NCBI RefSeq assembly: GCF_011388195.1
Contig: NZ_CP049990.1
Span: forward strand, 2,418,001-2,482,000
Length of the DNA stretch: 64,000 nt
Source: Pusillimonas sp. DMV24BSW_D
GTDB lineage: Bacteria; Pseudomonadota; Gammaproteobacteria; Burkholderiales; Burkholderiaceae_B
Direction: 5' to 3'
The position numbers and the translations under genes were made by a program. This document shows positions 26,091 to 36,773 of the stretch, one piece after another. The notes beneath the pieces are model-generated. The model was not told the origin of the DNA and did not search any database. It saw only the letters and a program-made list of their open reading frames with translations. How positions within the stretch are numbered: position 1 is the stretch's first letter; each line of letters begins with the position of its first letter.

Positions 26091-26965
26091 CTGAATAATT
26101 TGGGTGATACGCCCACATGTCGTTTGAAAAACCGGGTGAAATAAGCGGGATCACTAAACCCCAATGTATATGACACAACGCTAATCGTCATCGACGTATA
26201 CACAAGGCTGCGCTTGGCCGCTAACACGACACGCTGGTGAATCAACGCCAGAGCCGACTCTCCGGCCCACTGCCGGCACAACACATTCAAATAAACCGGC
26301 GTAATCCCGATTTTCCGCGCATACCGTTCAACCGACCACTGCTCGGGGTAGTGTTCTTCTATAAGCTGATTAAACTGGCGAAAATACTCTCGGCCGCGAT
26401 CAACCTCCTGTACCTGCCCCAGCCGCCCGCGTACTGTACGCCGGCTCAACCACACAAAAATCGTCAGCAACAAAGACTCTAGCAATACATTCCGATGCAA
26501 GCCGCTTCTGCGGTACTCCTGGTCGAGCGTGTTAAACGCAAGATCGATCACTGCATCCTCTTGCGCATCAAGAGAGTAAATGCCCGCACCCAATGCACCC
26601 ACGTCGACATCCCCCAAAAATCGACCCAGGCGCTCAAGCAACGGGAAAGCCAGCGTTACGACGTGCCCCTTGGCGTTGGGCGAAAAGCGAAAGCCGTGCA
26701 CACACATTTGCGGCACCAACACAACTTGCCCCTGCATCATTTCATGATATTGGTCATCAAGACAAACGCGCGCCTCCCCTTCTTTCAGGTAAAGCAATTG
26801 CGTTAACCCATGATGTTGATGCAACTTGATTTCCCAGTCGTGCTGGCGACTGCGATCGGCGATTAATTCGCAATGCACCATATCGGGTGTAGGCCATTGC
26901 TCTCTTTCACCATAAAGCTGATAAACGGGAACACGAGGCGCGGCGGGAGAGGATAGGTAAGACAT
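26063..26965 (-). CDS. AraC-family regulator, probably of pobA (PobR/PobC-like)
   Basis: From ATG 26965 ([20 protein letters not shown]) the product has 300 residues: an N-terminal cupin-like sensor ([63 protein letters not shown]) and two C-terminal AraC helix-turn-helix motifs ([57 protein letters not shown]). It matches PobC/PobR-type AraC regulators of 4-hydroxybenzoate hydroxylase. It is divergent from pobA with a 307-bp gap. A longer frame would need TTG 27031; the ATG fits the family N-terminus better, although its Shine-Dalgarno is weak. Confidence 0.85.
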   Translation of the reverse strand: [300 protein letters not shown]

Positions 26966-27052
26966 AAAGCGACTGATAACAGAAATAGGGACAAAATGTC
27001 GCCACAAAATATATAAGGCCCTTAAATTCAATAATACAAGGAAGCCTTTATA

Positions 27053-27086
27053 AAAACATTGAATAAACTTAATTTTTCAATGTTTT
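27053..27086. promoter_or_regulatory. 11-bp perfect inverted repeat between the AraC gene and pobA
   Basis: AAAACATTGAA-12 nt-TTCAATGTTTT in an AT-rich stretch, 88 bp before the AraC start and 187 bp before pobA. The intergenic region 26966-27272 holds no gene; this repeat is its only clear structure. It could be the regulator's operator or a hairpin ending leftward transcription. Confidence 0.5.
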
Positions 27087-27260
27087 AGCGCTCATGAAAG
27101 AAAAATTATTTTCCAAAAGTGCAATTATTATACGAAATTATCCATTCTCAAGCGCCGACTTTCAGCGCAACATAACACCAACGGCCTATTCCTGCGGCCA
27201 ATTCGAACATTTGAATCAACGTGGTCCGTTACACGCGTTCTTACCTGCGGATTCATGTAA

Positions 27261-28454
<1,194 letters not shown>

Positions 28455-28467
28455 AAAGCGTCATACA

Positions 28468-28512
28468 AAAACCCCCGAAGGTTGGATACATGTCCAACCT
28501 TCGGGGGTTTGT
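28468..28512. terminator. Strong bidirectional terminator between pobA and ppa
   Basis: AAACCCCCGAAGGTTGGA / TCCAACCTTCGGGGGTTT, an 18-bp perfect stem with a 6-nt loop; A-run before and T-run after serve both strands. Confidence 0.93.
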
Positions 28513-28550
28513 TAATGCGCCAGGTTCTTTATGAGCCTGATTTCTATATT

Positions 28551-29087
28551 TTACTTTGAGCCGGCCGTATAGCGCGCCGCACTTTCAGTAATTTCCTTGC
28601 GTGCGGCCTCGACACCTTCCCAGCCACGCACTTTCACCCACTTGCCTTTCTCAAGATCTTTGTAGTGTTCAAAGAAATGCTGAATACGGCGCAGATCTTC
28701 TTCCGGCAAGTCTTCCGGTTTTTGAATGTGTCGATACGGTGGGTAGAGTTTATCAACCGGGACAGCCAATAACTTGGCGTCACCACCCGCTTCGTCGTCC
28801 ATGTTCAGCACACCAATGGCACGACAACGAATAACCGCACCAATTTGAATGGGAAACGGGGCAATAACCAGCACGTCAACCGGGTCGCCGTCGTCGGAAA
28901 TGGTTTGCGGAATATAACCATAATTCGCAGGATAATGCATGGCGGTCAGCATGAAGCGATCAACAAACACCGCGCCGCTATCCTTATCGACCTCGTATTT
29001 AACCGGGTCGGCATTCATGGGAATTTCAATAATAACGTTGAACTCGTCGGGCAGGTTAGAACCTGCTGGAACACGATCTAAACTCAT
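28551..29087 (-). CDS. ppa: Inorganic pyrophosphatase
   Basis: Soluble family I pyrophosphatase of 178 residues, hydrolysing PPi to drive biosynthesis. The signature [10 protein letters not shown] (catalytic Asp cluster, about residues 65-75) is present, with [35 protein letters not shown] and [16 protein letters not shown]. It lies after hemY in the same direction (61-bp gap). Confidence 0.96.
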   Translation of the reverse strand: MSLDRVPAGSNLPDEFNVIIEIPMNADPVKYEVDKDSGAVFVDRFMLTAMHYPANYGYIPQTISDDGDPVDVLVIAPFPIQIGAVIRCRAIGVLNMDDEAGGDAKLLAVPVDKLYPPYRHIQKPEDLPEEDLRRIQHFFEHYKDLEKGKWVKVRGWEGVEAARKEITESAARYTAGSK

Positions 29088-29148
29088 GTTTTAAACACCT
29101 GTGAATCAATGAACAGAAATAAAAATCGAAAGCAAAAAGAATGAAAGC

Positions 29149-30648
29149 TCAAGAGCCACGCCGGGTAGGACGATCAGACGTTTGCGAAAGGTCGACACCC
29201 GGGATGGGCGCGCTATCGAAATACTCGTGATAATCAGGGTCTTGCGGGTTTGGCTCAGACGTTTTGGCCGAACCAGCGGCAGAATCCGTTGAACCGACAG
29301 GCTCTTCAGACTCAAGATAGTCCGCAGCACTGGCAGCCACCGGAACCTCACCGAAAGCAGCTGCCTCGGTCGAAGAAGACTCCAGGTCCTGCACATCGAT
29401 CAGGGTTGGATCACCCCGTGTATCTGCAGCGGGCAATACAGTACTACCGGGCAATACCGGCAACACCCCAGCTACACCTGACGCTAAACGCCAATGCTTC
29501 ATTGCGTCGGCCTGCCGCCCCAGACGATCGTACAGATTACCAAGCAAAGCGTGAATGCGAACATCACTGCGAATCGCCATGCTACGCAGCAAATAACGTT
29601 CGCCCGAACCCCAGAGCTGGCCGGTAAGACACAAGTTACCCAAGGCAGCCAACAAGGCCGAGTTGTCGGGGTGGTTTTTCAACCAGCCTTCCGCTTTATT
29701 GATTCGACGAGAGACCTGATCAGCGGGGGCTTGGGAATAAGCATTCAACAAACGCGGCTCAAGTTGCTCATTCAGCGCTGCTTCCAATATTTTGCCCGCC
29801 TCATCGGCATGACCCGCTTGCTGTTGAACATGCGCGGCTGCCAACGCTATTTCAGGCAAGGTTTTCTCGTCGCCACGTAATTCGGCCCATACCGAGCGGA
29901 ACCCTTCCGGCCCAGCCGCCCGCAGTCGTTCGGCAACAGACTGCGCAATAAGAGGCTGCGCCTTTTGTTTATCAATGGCGCCGCGCCGCAAAAGTTGTCG
30001 CGTTAGCTCAAAAACCTGATCCGCATTGTTCAATTGCTGATGCGCCTGCAGCAACAATCGAGTGGCATTCAAATGTTTTGCGCCGGTATCCTGATATGGC
30101 TGCAACAACGTTAACGCTTCCTGAGCACGATGTTGGTCGAGATACATTTCTGCCACGGCGGTAGCCCAAGATTCTTTCAGGCGCGAATCCGTCCCCACTG
30201 CCGAACGGGCTAATGTAAGGGCTTCATCACGGCGCTGCATTTGCCCCTGTTGATGACATGCCCGGGCCAGTGCAAGCCCAGCCAACACCCGCGTGTTGGC
30301 TGACCGCGTGCGAGCCAACAAGCGCGACAACTCTTGTTCGGCCTGTGGATAACGCCCCTCCAGCACATGCAACCATCCGCTCTCAAGCAGTTCGTGATCA
30401 CGCTTGCGTGCACGCAAACCACGCCACTCACGGAAGCGTTCCGGGCCGGATAACAACCATGACAAACCTCGAAACAGCAGATACAGCACCACAAATGCAG
30501 CCAACAAGAGCAAGGCAAAGAGCGTCAGCGACATTTCAATTCGCCATGGTTGCGCAATAATGAGAACGTTCCCGCTATGCTCGCGCAGCACTACCCCCAG
30601 CCCAACGGCCAAAGCCAACAGTAATAGCATCCAGAACCAGGCTCTCAT
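29149..30648 (-). CDS. hemY: HemY: TPR-containing membrane protein of the haem operon
   Basis: A 499-residue inner-membrane protein. Two N-terminal helices (MRAWFWMLLLLALAVGLGVVL; LTLFALLLLAAFVVLYLLF) are followed by the HemY_N motif and TPR-like repeats (LHVLEGRYPQAEQELSRLLAR; NSALLAALGNLCLTGQLWGSGERYLLRSMAI; RIHALLGNLYDRLGRQADAMKHWRLASG). The C-terminal 100 residues are low in complexity, rich in S, A, D and E. Proteins of this name accompany hemCDX; the exact role is not settled. Its ATG overlaps the hemX stop by 4 bp. Confidence 0.9.
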   Translation of the reverse strand: MRAWFWMLLLLALAVGLGVVLREHSGNVLIIAQPWRIEMSLTLFALLLLAAFVVLYLLFRGLSWLLSGPERFREWRGLRARKRDHELLESGWLHVLEGRYPQAEQELSRLLARTRSANTRVLAGLALARACHQQGQMQRRDEALTLARSAVGTDSRLKESWATAVAEMYLDQHRAQEALTLLQPYQDTGAKHLNATRLLLQAHQQLNNADQVFELTRQLLRRGAIDKQKAQPLIAQSVAERLRAAGPEGFRSVWAELRGDEKTLPEIALAAAHVQQQAGHADEAGKILEAALNEQLEPRLLNAYSQAPADQVSRRINKAEGWLKNHPDNSALLAALGNLCLTGQLWGSGERYLLRSMAIRSDVRIHALLGNLYDRLGRQADAMKHWRLASGVAGVLPVLPGSTVLPAADTRGDPTLIDVQDLESSSTEAAAFGEVPVAASAADYLESEEPVGSTDSAAGSAKTSEPNPQDPDYHEYFDSAPIPGVDLSQTSDRPTRRGS

Positions 30649-31913
30649 TGGGTCTCCTCGTTCTGATCAGAAGTTTCCGTTAAAGTCTGGGCACGCTCAT
30701 GACGCAGAACCTCGATGGCTTCCAGGGTATTGCTTAAGGTGGGAAGCTTTGTATCGACAGGCGTTTCAATAAGTCGCGTAACCTGACGCACGGCACGTTG
30801 AGTTACGGATGACTGATTATCGTAATAGGTTTCCAGCGCCGTTAGCACGGCCTGCAACTCAGAGCGCCAGATTTCAGGTTGACGCATCATGAGGGCCAAT
30901 TGCGCCGTCATGACTCGTAAACGCAAAGCCTGACGCAATTGCGTTGCCTGATCAGGTGAAATCAACAACGCCGCTTCGTTATCAACCCGACGAATATCAA
31001 AAAATCCAGCCAGATCATGACGAATCACCGCCCACGCCTCACGAGACCAAGTCGCGGTACTGTCCCAACTGCGTTCCAGCCAAGAGGCATTGGGATCTGC
31101 ACCTGCTTCAGTACCCGAAGCTGAATCTGACGCCGCATCGCGCGGCGCGTTGCCAATTGCATTTGACGAAGCGGAAATACCATTCAACCCATTTGCCTGC
31201 ACCGCCGATTCGGGAACGGCCTCATCGGGCACAAGCAATGGCGCCTGCCCAAGCAAACCATTAAGCTGATCAAGCTGGCGCGACAACACACTGACGTCGA
31301 TTGTGGCTACCGCCCGCAGACGGTCAATATCGCCGTTCAGTGTTTGCTGCAATGAAGCAAGCGCCGGACGATTGGCACGCGCCAGGCGCGCCTGTGCCGC
31401 TTCCAGGGCCACCAACGAATTAGCCACATTTCCACCGAGCAACAACTGCTGATTGGCGATGGAAACAAGGTGATCAATGTCGTTCAAAAGCAATAAATCG
31501 GAACCGCTGTCCGTCATGATCTGGAAGGCCTGATCGAGGTCTGACACCTGACCTTGCATAGCCGCCAGCGACGACTGCATTTCGCGAACCCGCTCAGCTT
31601 GAGCTTGCGCGCTACTTTGCGCCTGCCGCGCCAATTCGCCCGCCTGCTGCGAGGCTGTTGTACTGCGCTGAATTTGGGCCATCAGGTCGCCCAGGAGCTT
31701 TTGATGCGTTTGATGTTGCCACCAAACAAAACCACCTAATGCAACGGCGACCAACAAAACCAAGACGAACAAACCCGGCCACACCGACTTGCCACTGCGC
31801 TTTACTGCTGCAGCGCGCGGCGGTTTGCCTGATTGCGCGTCGGGCTTGACGCCCGCCGACTGCTTGTCATCGTGTTGCTTTTCATTCTGCGAAGCGTTCT
31901 TTGATTCTGTCAT
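30645..31913 (-). CDS. hemX: HemX-like membrane protein (uroporphyrinogen C-methyltransferase-related annotation)
   Basis: From ATG 31913 (MTESKNASQNEKQ) the product has 422 residues. It has a charged cytoplasmic N-terminus, one helix (VWPGLFVLVLLVAVALGGFVWW, about 45-66), a coiled-coil (residues about 75-130, Q/A-rich heptads such as LARQAQSSAQAQAERVREMQSSLAAMQGQV) and the HemX domain (NDIDHLVSIANQQLLLGGNV; SWDSTATWSREAWAVIRHDL; LISPDQATQLRQALRLRVMTAQLALMMRQ). No SAM-binding methyltransferase fold is visible despite the common name. The upstream open frame overlaps hemD and is not used. Confidence 0.88.
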   Translation of the reverse strand: MTESKNASQNEKQHDDKQSAGVKPDAQSGKPPRAAAVKRSGKSVWPGLFVLVLLVAVALGGFVWWQHQTHQKLLGDLMAQIQRSTTASQQAGELARQAQSSAQAQAERVREMQSSLAAMQGQVSDLDQAFQIMTDSGSDLLLLNDIDHLVSIANQQLLLGGNVANSLVALEAAQARLARANRPALASLQQTLNGDIDRLRAVATIDVSVLSRQLDQLNGLLGQAPLLVPDEAVPESAVQANGLNGISASSNAIGNAPRDAASDSASGTEAGADPNASWLERSWDSTATWSREAWAVIRHDLAGFFDIRRVDNEAALLISPDQATQLRQALRLRVMTAQLALMMRQPEIWRSELQAVLTALETYYDNQSSVTQRAVRQVTRLIETPVDTKLPTLSNTLEAIEVLRHERAQTLTETSDQNEETQ

Positions 31914-31938
31914 GGCTAATATTCTTATTCCGGCCTTA

Positions 31939-32763
31939 TTAAAGAGTGGCTGAAAGCATGATGGCCCGAAGCATGGATTCGTCGTCGGGAGCACATAGTT
32001 TAACCCCGGGCATGACTTGCGCGTCGGGAATACTGCGTAACTGTGATTGTAAACGTGCAGCAACGCGTTCGTGTATCACCACGAAGCGCATGGCTCCCAG
32101 TAAGTATGCCAGATCACCGGCTTTCAGATTAGCGCAAAACGCATCAACCGCCTCGGTACTGGTCAGCAACACGGTTAATCGTCCCCCCTCATGCACGCAA
32201 TTCTTCAGTGCCTGCAGGCCGGTGTCAGACCAATTAACCGGATGTCTTTGGTACACGGCATAGCGATCAACCCGAATACCACGGGAGCTTAACTGTTCAG
32301 CAAGCCAGTTGCGCCCAGCCTGCCCCCTTACGATGACGGCCTTCGACACCGAGGACAAATCGGGTTCAAGCGTGGCCAGCAAACCTTCGGAATCGAAAGT
32401 GTAACCCTCGACCGGCGCCACAACCCTGGCCGAACGAAACAAAGGCTCATTGCGCAGGCGTGCAGCCGTTGAAGGGCCCACCGCCGCCAACGTGACTGAA
32501 CCCAAATCAACCTGGCCGCGGGCGCCCGCCAACATCGCTTTTAAACGGGCGACATAAAAATCGACCGCATTGACACTAACAAAAACCATCAATTGATAGT
32601 CATCAGGCCACACAAACGATTCCACATCGTAAGGTAACGCCGACACGGCCAACACCGGCATATCAAGAACGTTGAATCCAGCCCCTCGCAAACTGGCCGA
32701 CAGTATCTGGTTACGCCCCGCCGGCCGGGTTAAAACAATGCAGGAACGGGGGCGACCAGACAT
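31939..32763 (-). CDS. hemD: Uroporphyrinogen-III synthase
   Basis: HemD cyclises and inverts ring D of hydroxymethylbilane to uroporphyrinogen III. The 274-residue protein has the two-lobed pattern: IVLTRPAGRNQILSASLRGAGFNVLDMPVLAV, FVSVNAVDFYVARL, VTLAAVGPSTAARL, DSEGLLATL, VIVRGQAGRNWLAEQLSSRGIRVDRYAVYQRHP and VLLTSTEAVDAF. Sequence identity across this family is low, so the hemC-hemD-hemX-hemY order adds weight. Confidence 0.92.
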   Translation of the reverse strand: MSGRPRSCIVLTRPAGRNQILSASLRGAGFNVLDMPVLAVSALPYDVESFVWPDDYQLMVFVSVNAVDFYVARLKAMLAGARGQVDLGSVTLAAVGPSTAARLRNEPLFRSARVVAPVEGYTFDSEGLLATLEPDLSSVSKAVIVRGQAGRNWLAEQLSSRGIRVDRYAVYQRHPVNWSDTGLQALKNCVHEGGRLTVLLTSTEAVDAFCANLKAGDLAYLLGAMRFVVIHERVAARLQSQLRSIPDAQVMPGVKLCAPDDESMLRAIMLSATL

Positions 32764-32775
32764 AAAACGACTCCG

Positions 32776-33729
32776 TCAGGTTTGCGGTGCGGCGTTTCCA
32801 CCATCAGCCAGTCGGGCAAGAATGGGTTGAGCCCCTTTTGCCATGAGTTCCCGGGCAACGCTTTCACCCATTTGAAGCGCTTCATGTACCGGCGCGGTAC
32901 CTGATGCACGAATAACGACCGTACCATCCGGCTCAGCAACCAAAGCATCCAGATGCACGGTGTCACCACTTAGTTCGGCGTAGGCGGCCAGTGGAACCTG
33001 ACACGACCCACCTAAAACACGCGATACGGCGCGCTCGGCAACAGAACATGCCGTTGCTTTTGAGCATGCCAGCGGCGCCAACCATTGGGCCAGATCATGC
33101 CGTTCGGCCAAAATTTCGATACCCAGAGTACCTTGCCCTGCCGCAGGCAGGCTTTCCGACGGTTCCAGGCAACAACGAATACGCTCATCCAGCTTCAAAC
33201 GCCGCAAACCGACGGCTGCCAGGATAATCGCCCCGTACTCGCCGCGATCGAGCTTGCCCAACCGCGTATCAAGGTTGCCTCGCAAAGGCTTAACGGTTAA
33301 ATGCGGATACGCAGCCCGCACCTGAGACTCGCGTCGTAGGCTGGATGTGCCCACTACCGCGCCGACAGGCATATCTGCCAGGCTGCTGTACTCATTCGAC
33401 ACAAACGCATCGCGAGGATCATCGCGCTCCAAAATAACCGGAAGCGCAAAAGGATGAGTCAGCTCAACCGGCACGTCTTTCAACGAGTGCACCGCCAAAT
33501 CGGCACGGCCGTCAAGCAGCGCCGTTTCGAGCTCTTTGACAAACAGGCCCTTGCCCCCCACTTTCGACAAAGTACGATCAAGAATTTGGTCGCCACGCGT
33601 GGTCATTTCCAGCAACGAAATCTCGCACAACGGGTAACGCTGCTGAAGCAAAGCACGCACATGTTCCGCCTGCCACAACGCCAGACGACTGGCACGGGTT
33701 GCAATAACAAGTTTTTCAGGGGTGTGCAT
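32776..33729 (-). CDS. hemC: Porphobilinogen deaminase (hydroxymethylbilane synthase)
   Basis: HemC joins four porphobilinogens into hydroxymethylbilane on a dipyrromethane cofactor. The 317-residue protein shows [70 protein letters not shown], and the cofactor cysteine in [16 protein letters not shown] (about residue 240). ATG 33729 is preferred; GTG 33738 would overlap the stop of the small gene upstream as GTGA. Confidence 0.95.
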   Translation of the reverse strand: MHTPEKLVIATRASRLALWQAEHVRALLQQRYPLCEISLLEMTTRGDQILDRTLSKVGGKGLFVKELETALLDGRADLAVHSLKDVPVELTHPFALPVILERDDPRDAFVSNEYSSLADMPVGAVVGTSSLRRESQVRAAYPHLTVKPLRGNLDTRLGKLDRGEYGAIILAAVGLRRLKLDERIRCCLEPSESLPAAGQGTLGIEILAERHDLAQWLAPLACSKATACSVAERAVSRVLGGSCQVPLAAYAELSGDTVHLDALVAEPDGTVVIRASGTAPVHEALQMGESVARELMAKGAQPILARLADGGNAAPQT

Positions 33730-33734
33730 ACGAC

Positions 33735-33863
33735 TCACGAAATAAAGTACGAGGAAACCAGCCAGCCCAAAATGCCCAGCACGGCCAAAATTAACAGCCC
33801 CTGCAACAAGGTGATACCCGGCCCCTTGCCGTCTTTGTCGTTGGGTGATTTAAACAGGCCCAT
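33735..33863 (-). CDS. 42-residue single-helix membrane protein upstream of hemC
   Basis: I found this small gene by reading the minus strand. It starts at ATG 33863 ([16 protein letters not shown]), with GGAAGGAAG just upstream, and ends 5 bp before hemC ATG 33729. The N-terminus is charged, then one hydrophobic helix ([20 protein letters not shown]) and a short tail (SSYFIS). The coding support is a good Shine-Dalgarno, a clean charge/helix layout and tight coupling to hemC. I do not recognise a family. It might anchor or regulate the first haem enzymes, but that is only location. Confidence 0.65.
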   Translation of the reverse strand: MGLFKSPNDKDGKGPGITLLQGLLILAVLGILGWLVSSYFIS

Positions 33864-33890
33864 AGACTTCCTTCCCCTTTCCAATTAACC

Positions 33891-33919
33891 AAAAAGGCCC
33901 GCCCTGAGGCGAGCCTTTT
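33891..33919 (-). terminator. Terminator after sucD
   Basis: On the minus strand AAAGGCTCGCC / GGCGGGCCTTT (one G-T pair), loop TCAG, followed by a run of T. It separates the suc operon from the small gene-hemC unit. Confidence 0.88.
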
Positions 33920-33937
33920 ACCAAACTGCCAAACCGA

Positions 33938-34819
33938 TTAAAGAACCGATTTAAGCAATTTACCCATTTCAGATGGGTCGCGGGTGGTACGAATGCCGCA
34001 CTCTTCCATGACTTCAAGTTTTGCATCGGCCGTATCGGCACCGCCGGAAATGAGCGCACCCGCGTGCCCCATACGTTTTCCGGGAGGCGCGGTAACACCG
34101 GCAATAAAGCCAACAACCGGCTTCTTCATGTTGTCTTTTGCCCAAAGCGCTGCATCGACTTCATCGGGGCCGCCAATTTCACCGATCATGACAACCGCGT
34201 CGGTGTCAGGATCTTCGTTGAACATTTTCAGAACATCAACGTGCTTCAGGCCGTTGATGGGATCACCACCAATACCTACAGCCGTAGATTGACCCAGCCC
34301 CAGTTCGGTAAGCTGCGCCACGGCTTCATAAGTGAGTGTCCCGGAACGAGACACGACACCAATGCGCCCTTTACGCGAAATATGACCCGGCATGATGCCA
34401 ATCTTCAGCTCGTCGGGTGTAATAAGGCCCGGGCAGTTTGGACCCAACAAGAGGGTTTTCTTGTTTTCGGCGCGCATGCGGTTACGCACTTCCAGCATGT
34501 CACGAACCGGGATGCCTTCTGTAATGCACACCACCAGATCGAGATCGGCGTCAACGGCTTCCCAAATGGCGGCAGCGGCCCCTGCAGGCGGCACATAAAT
34601 AACGGAAACCGTTGCACCTGTGGCTTCCTTGGCGTCTTTAACGGTACCGAAAATAGGTACGCCTTCGAACTCTTCTCCGGCTTTCTTGGGGTGCACCCCG
34701 GCAACAAACGCATTCTTGCCATTGGCGTACTCACGGCACATACGGGTATGAAACTGACCCGTTTTACCTGTCATACCCTGGGTGATGACTTTTGTGTCCT
34801 TGTTGATCAAAATCGACAT
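33938..34819 (-). CDS. sucD: Succinyl-CoA synthetase alpha subunit
   Basis: The alpha subunit binds CoA and carries the phospho-histidine of the TCA-cycle enzyme making succinate and ATP/GTP. The 293-residue protein begins MSILINKDTKVITQGMTGKTGQFHTRMC, includes LLGPNCPGLITP and SRSGTLTYEA, and has the phosphorylated His in GHAGALISGG (about residue 245). It follows sucC by 21 bp. Confidence 0.96.
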   Translation of the reverse strand: MSILINKDTKVITQGMTGKTGQFHTRMCREYANGKNAFVAGVHPKKAGEEFEGVPIFGTVKDAKEATGATVSVIYVPPAGAAAAIWEAVDADLDLVVCITEGIPVRDMLEVRNRMRAENKKTLLLGPNCPGLITPDELKIGIMPGHISRKGRIGVVSRSGTLTYEAVAQLTELGLGQSTAVGIGGDPINGLKHVDVLKMFNEDPDTDAVVMIGEIGGPDEVDAALWAKDNMKKPVVGFIAGVTAPPGKRMGHAGALISGGADTADAKLEVMEECGIRTTRDPSEMGKLLKSVL

Positions 34820-34840
34820 TTAAAAATCCTCGGCAAATTC

Positions 34841-36001
34841 TTATTTCGCGGCAGCGACAACTTTGGTTGCGGCTTCAGCCATGGTGTCAGCACTGATAAT
34901 GGGCAAGCCCGACTCAGCCAGCAATTTCTTGCCCAACTCTTCGTTGGTACCCTTCATGCGCACCACCAGCGGTACGCTTAGGTTCACCGCTTTGCAAGCT
35001 GCAATCACACCTTCAGCGATCACGTCGCAGCGCATAATGCCACCGAAAATGTTAACCAGAATGGCTTTCACTTCCTTGTTCTTAAGCATGATCTTGAAAG
35101 CTTCCGTCACTTTCTCGGCCGTTGCACCACCACCAACATCGAGGAAGTTGGCAGGCTCACCACCGAACAGCTTAATGGTGTCCATTGTGGCCATCGCCAA
35201 ACCGGCGCCATTCACCAGGCACCCGATATTACCTTCAAGTTGAATGTAAGCCAGATCAAATTTGCTGGCTTCAACTTCTGCAGGATCTTCTTCGTCGAGA
35301 TCGCGGTAAGCCACAATTTCAGGGTGGCGGAACAACGCGTTGGAGTCGAAGTTGAACTTGGCGTCAAGCGCGATAATGTCGCCCGAACCAGTAAGAATAA
35401 GGGGATTGATTTCAGCCAAAGAAGCGTCGGTTTCCCAATAAGCCTTGTACAACTTCTGGAACTCGGCTGCCGCCCGGGCAACTGAGGCGTCGGGTACACC
35501 AATACCACGTGCCAGTTCAGATGCTTCCGCTTCCGTTAATCCGGTTTTGGGATCGACAAACACTTTCAGGATGGCGTCGGGGTTCTTTTCCGCAACTTCT
35601 TCAATTTCCATGCCACCTTCGCTGGACGCCATCACGCAAACGCGCTGAGAGCCGCGATCGGTAACAATACCGACGTAGTATTCTTTCTTGATGTCGGCGC
35701 CTTCCTCGACCAGCAAACGACGTACTTTCTGGCCTTCAGCACCGGTTTGGTGGGTAATCAGTTGCATGCCCAGAATTTCGGAAGCCAACTGACGCACTTC
35801 GTCGATAGAGCGTGCCAGCTTTACGCCACCACCCTTGCCGCGACCGCCTGCGTGAATTTGGGCCTTTACGACCCAAACCGGACCGCCTAATTTTTCAGCG
35901 GCTACAACCGCTTCATCGACGGAAAATGCAGGAAACCCGCGCGGCACTGTCACGCCAAATTGCTTTAGCAGTTCCTTGCCTTGATACTCGTGAATTTTCA
36001 T
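34841..36001 (-). CDS. sucC: Succinyl-CoA synthetase beta subunit
   Basis: The 386-residue ATP-grasp subunit: [22 protein letters not shown] at the start, [16 protein letters not shown] (nucleotide binding), AEINPLI (Mg/ATP site, about 195), then [34 protein letters not shown] and [18 protein letters not shown]. Operon with sucD. The DUF2889 gene upstream is in the same direction. Confidence 0.96.
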   Translation of the reverse strand: MKIHEYQGKELLKQFGVTVPRGFPAFSVDEAVVAAEKLGGPVWVVKAQIHAGGRGKGGGVKLARSIDEVRQLASEILGMQLITHQTGAEGQKVRRLLVEEGADIKKEYYVGIVTDRGSQRVCVMASSEGGMEIEEVAEKNPDAILKVFVDPKTGLTEAEASELARGIGVPDASVARAAAEFQKLYKAYWETDASLAEINPLILTGSGDIIALDAKFNFDSNALFRHPEIVAYRDLDEEDPAEVEASKFDLAYIQLEGNIGCLVNGAGLAMATMDTIKLFGGEPANFLDVGGGATAEKVTEAFKIMLKNKEVKAILVNIFGGIMRCDVIAEGVIAACKAVNLSVPLVVRMKGTNEELGKKLLAESGLPIISADTMAEAATKVVAAAK

Positions 36002-36038
36002 TTGTTACCTGTCAGAACGTGGAAAATAAAAACTTGAT

Positions 36039-36611
36039 TCAGGAATCGGAACCCTCTTCAGGCTCGATATACCATTCGGGATAAAACTTCTTTGTCATGG
36101 GGCTGTCGAGCCGTAAAGCGTGACACCCCCCAAGCTGGAAAGGCTTTTTCTTCTGCGCTTCGGGAGATTTTTCCTTTCGGCGACGCCCTGCCATAGACTG
36201 CACTGCGACCGTAGGCAACACATAGGACATTTCTGTCATGTGCGTGCAGCCCGCGGTACGCCCGAAACGCGCCTTAACGGCATGACGAAACCCCCGCAAC
36301 AAATTCAGGCCGACAAGATCACCGTAATTAGGTGCAATCGAAGCACAATATTCGTTATAAGGGGCCGCATCGTAAGCAGCCTGTGCCGCCGTAATAGTGA
36401 ACTCTTGGTTAAAAGTTACCCTTAGATGCATATGGTGCACAGGTTGCCCCGCCTTATGAATCACCCCACCATGTTTGGGGAAGTCGTAGCCTTTGATATC
36501 GATCAGCTCGGCTTCAAGATCCCACAGGCCATCTTCCCGGGCGAACGCATCGACACGGATGGTACGTGTGTGCAGGCGCTCACGATTTTGTTCGGAGTCT
36601 GGCAAAGGCAT
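36039..36611 (-). CDS. DUF2889 family protein
   Basis: A 190-residue protein matching DUF2889 by the pattern RTIRVDAFAREDGLWDLEAELIDIKGYDF, PVHHMHLRVTFNQEFTITAAQAAYDAAPY and GCTHMTEMSYVLPTVAVQSMAG. No biochemical role is established for the family. It contains two Cys-His pairs (YCASIAPNYGDLVG; TAGCTHMTEM) that could bind a metal. It commonly sits between recX and sucC in Burkholderiales, as here. Confidence 0.85.
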   Translation of the reverse strand: MPLPDSEQNRERLHTRTIRVDAFAREDGLWDLEAELIDIKGYDFPKHGGVIHKAGQPVHHMHLRVTFNQEFTITAAQAAYDAAPYNEYCASIAPNYGDLVGLNLLRGFRHAVKARFGRTAGCTHMTEMSYVLPTVAVQSMAGRRRKEKSPEAQKKKPFQLGGCHALRLDSPMTKKFYPEWYIEPEEGSDS

Positions 36612-36773
36612 GAGAGGTGAAAATCAATAATGAAATTAAGGCGGTAAACTTTTCAAGTATAACGTACCCGACCCGAACAGGTACAACCAAAGGTTTGTAC
36701 ATTTGCGCTGCAAGACTTGGATATTTTCGCTTTGAGGCCTGGCCCGCTGTTAATTAAAGCTGATGCGCTGCAA

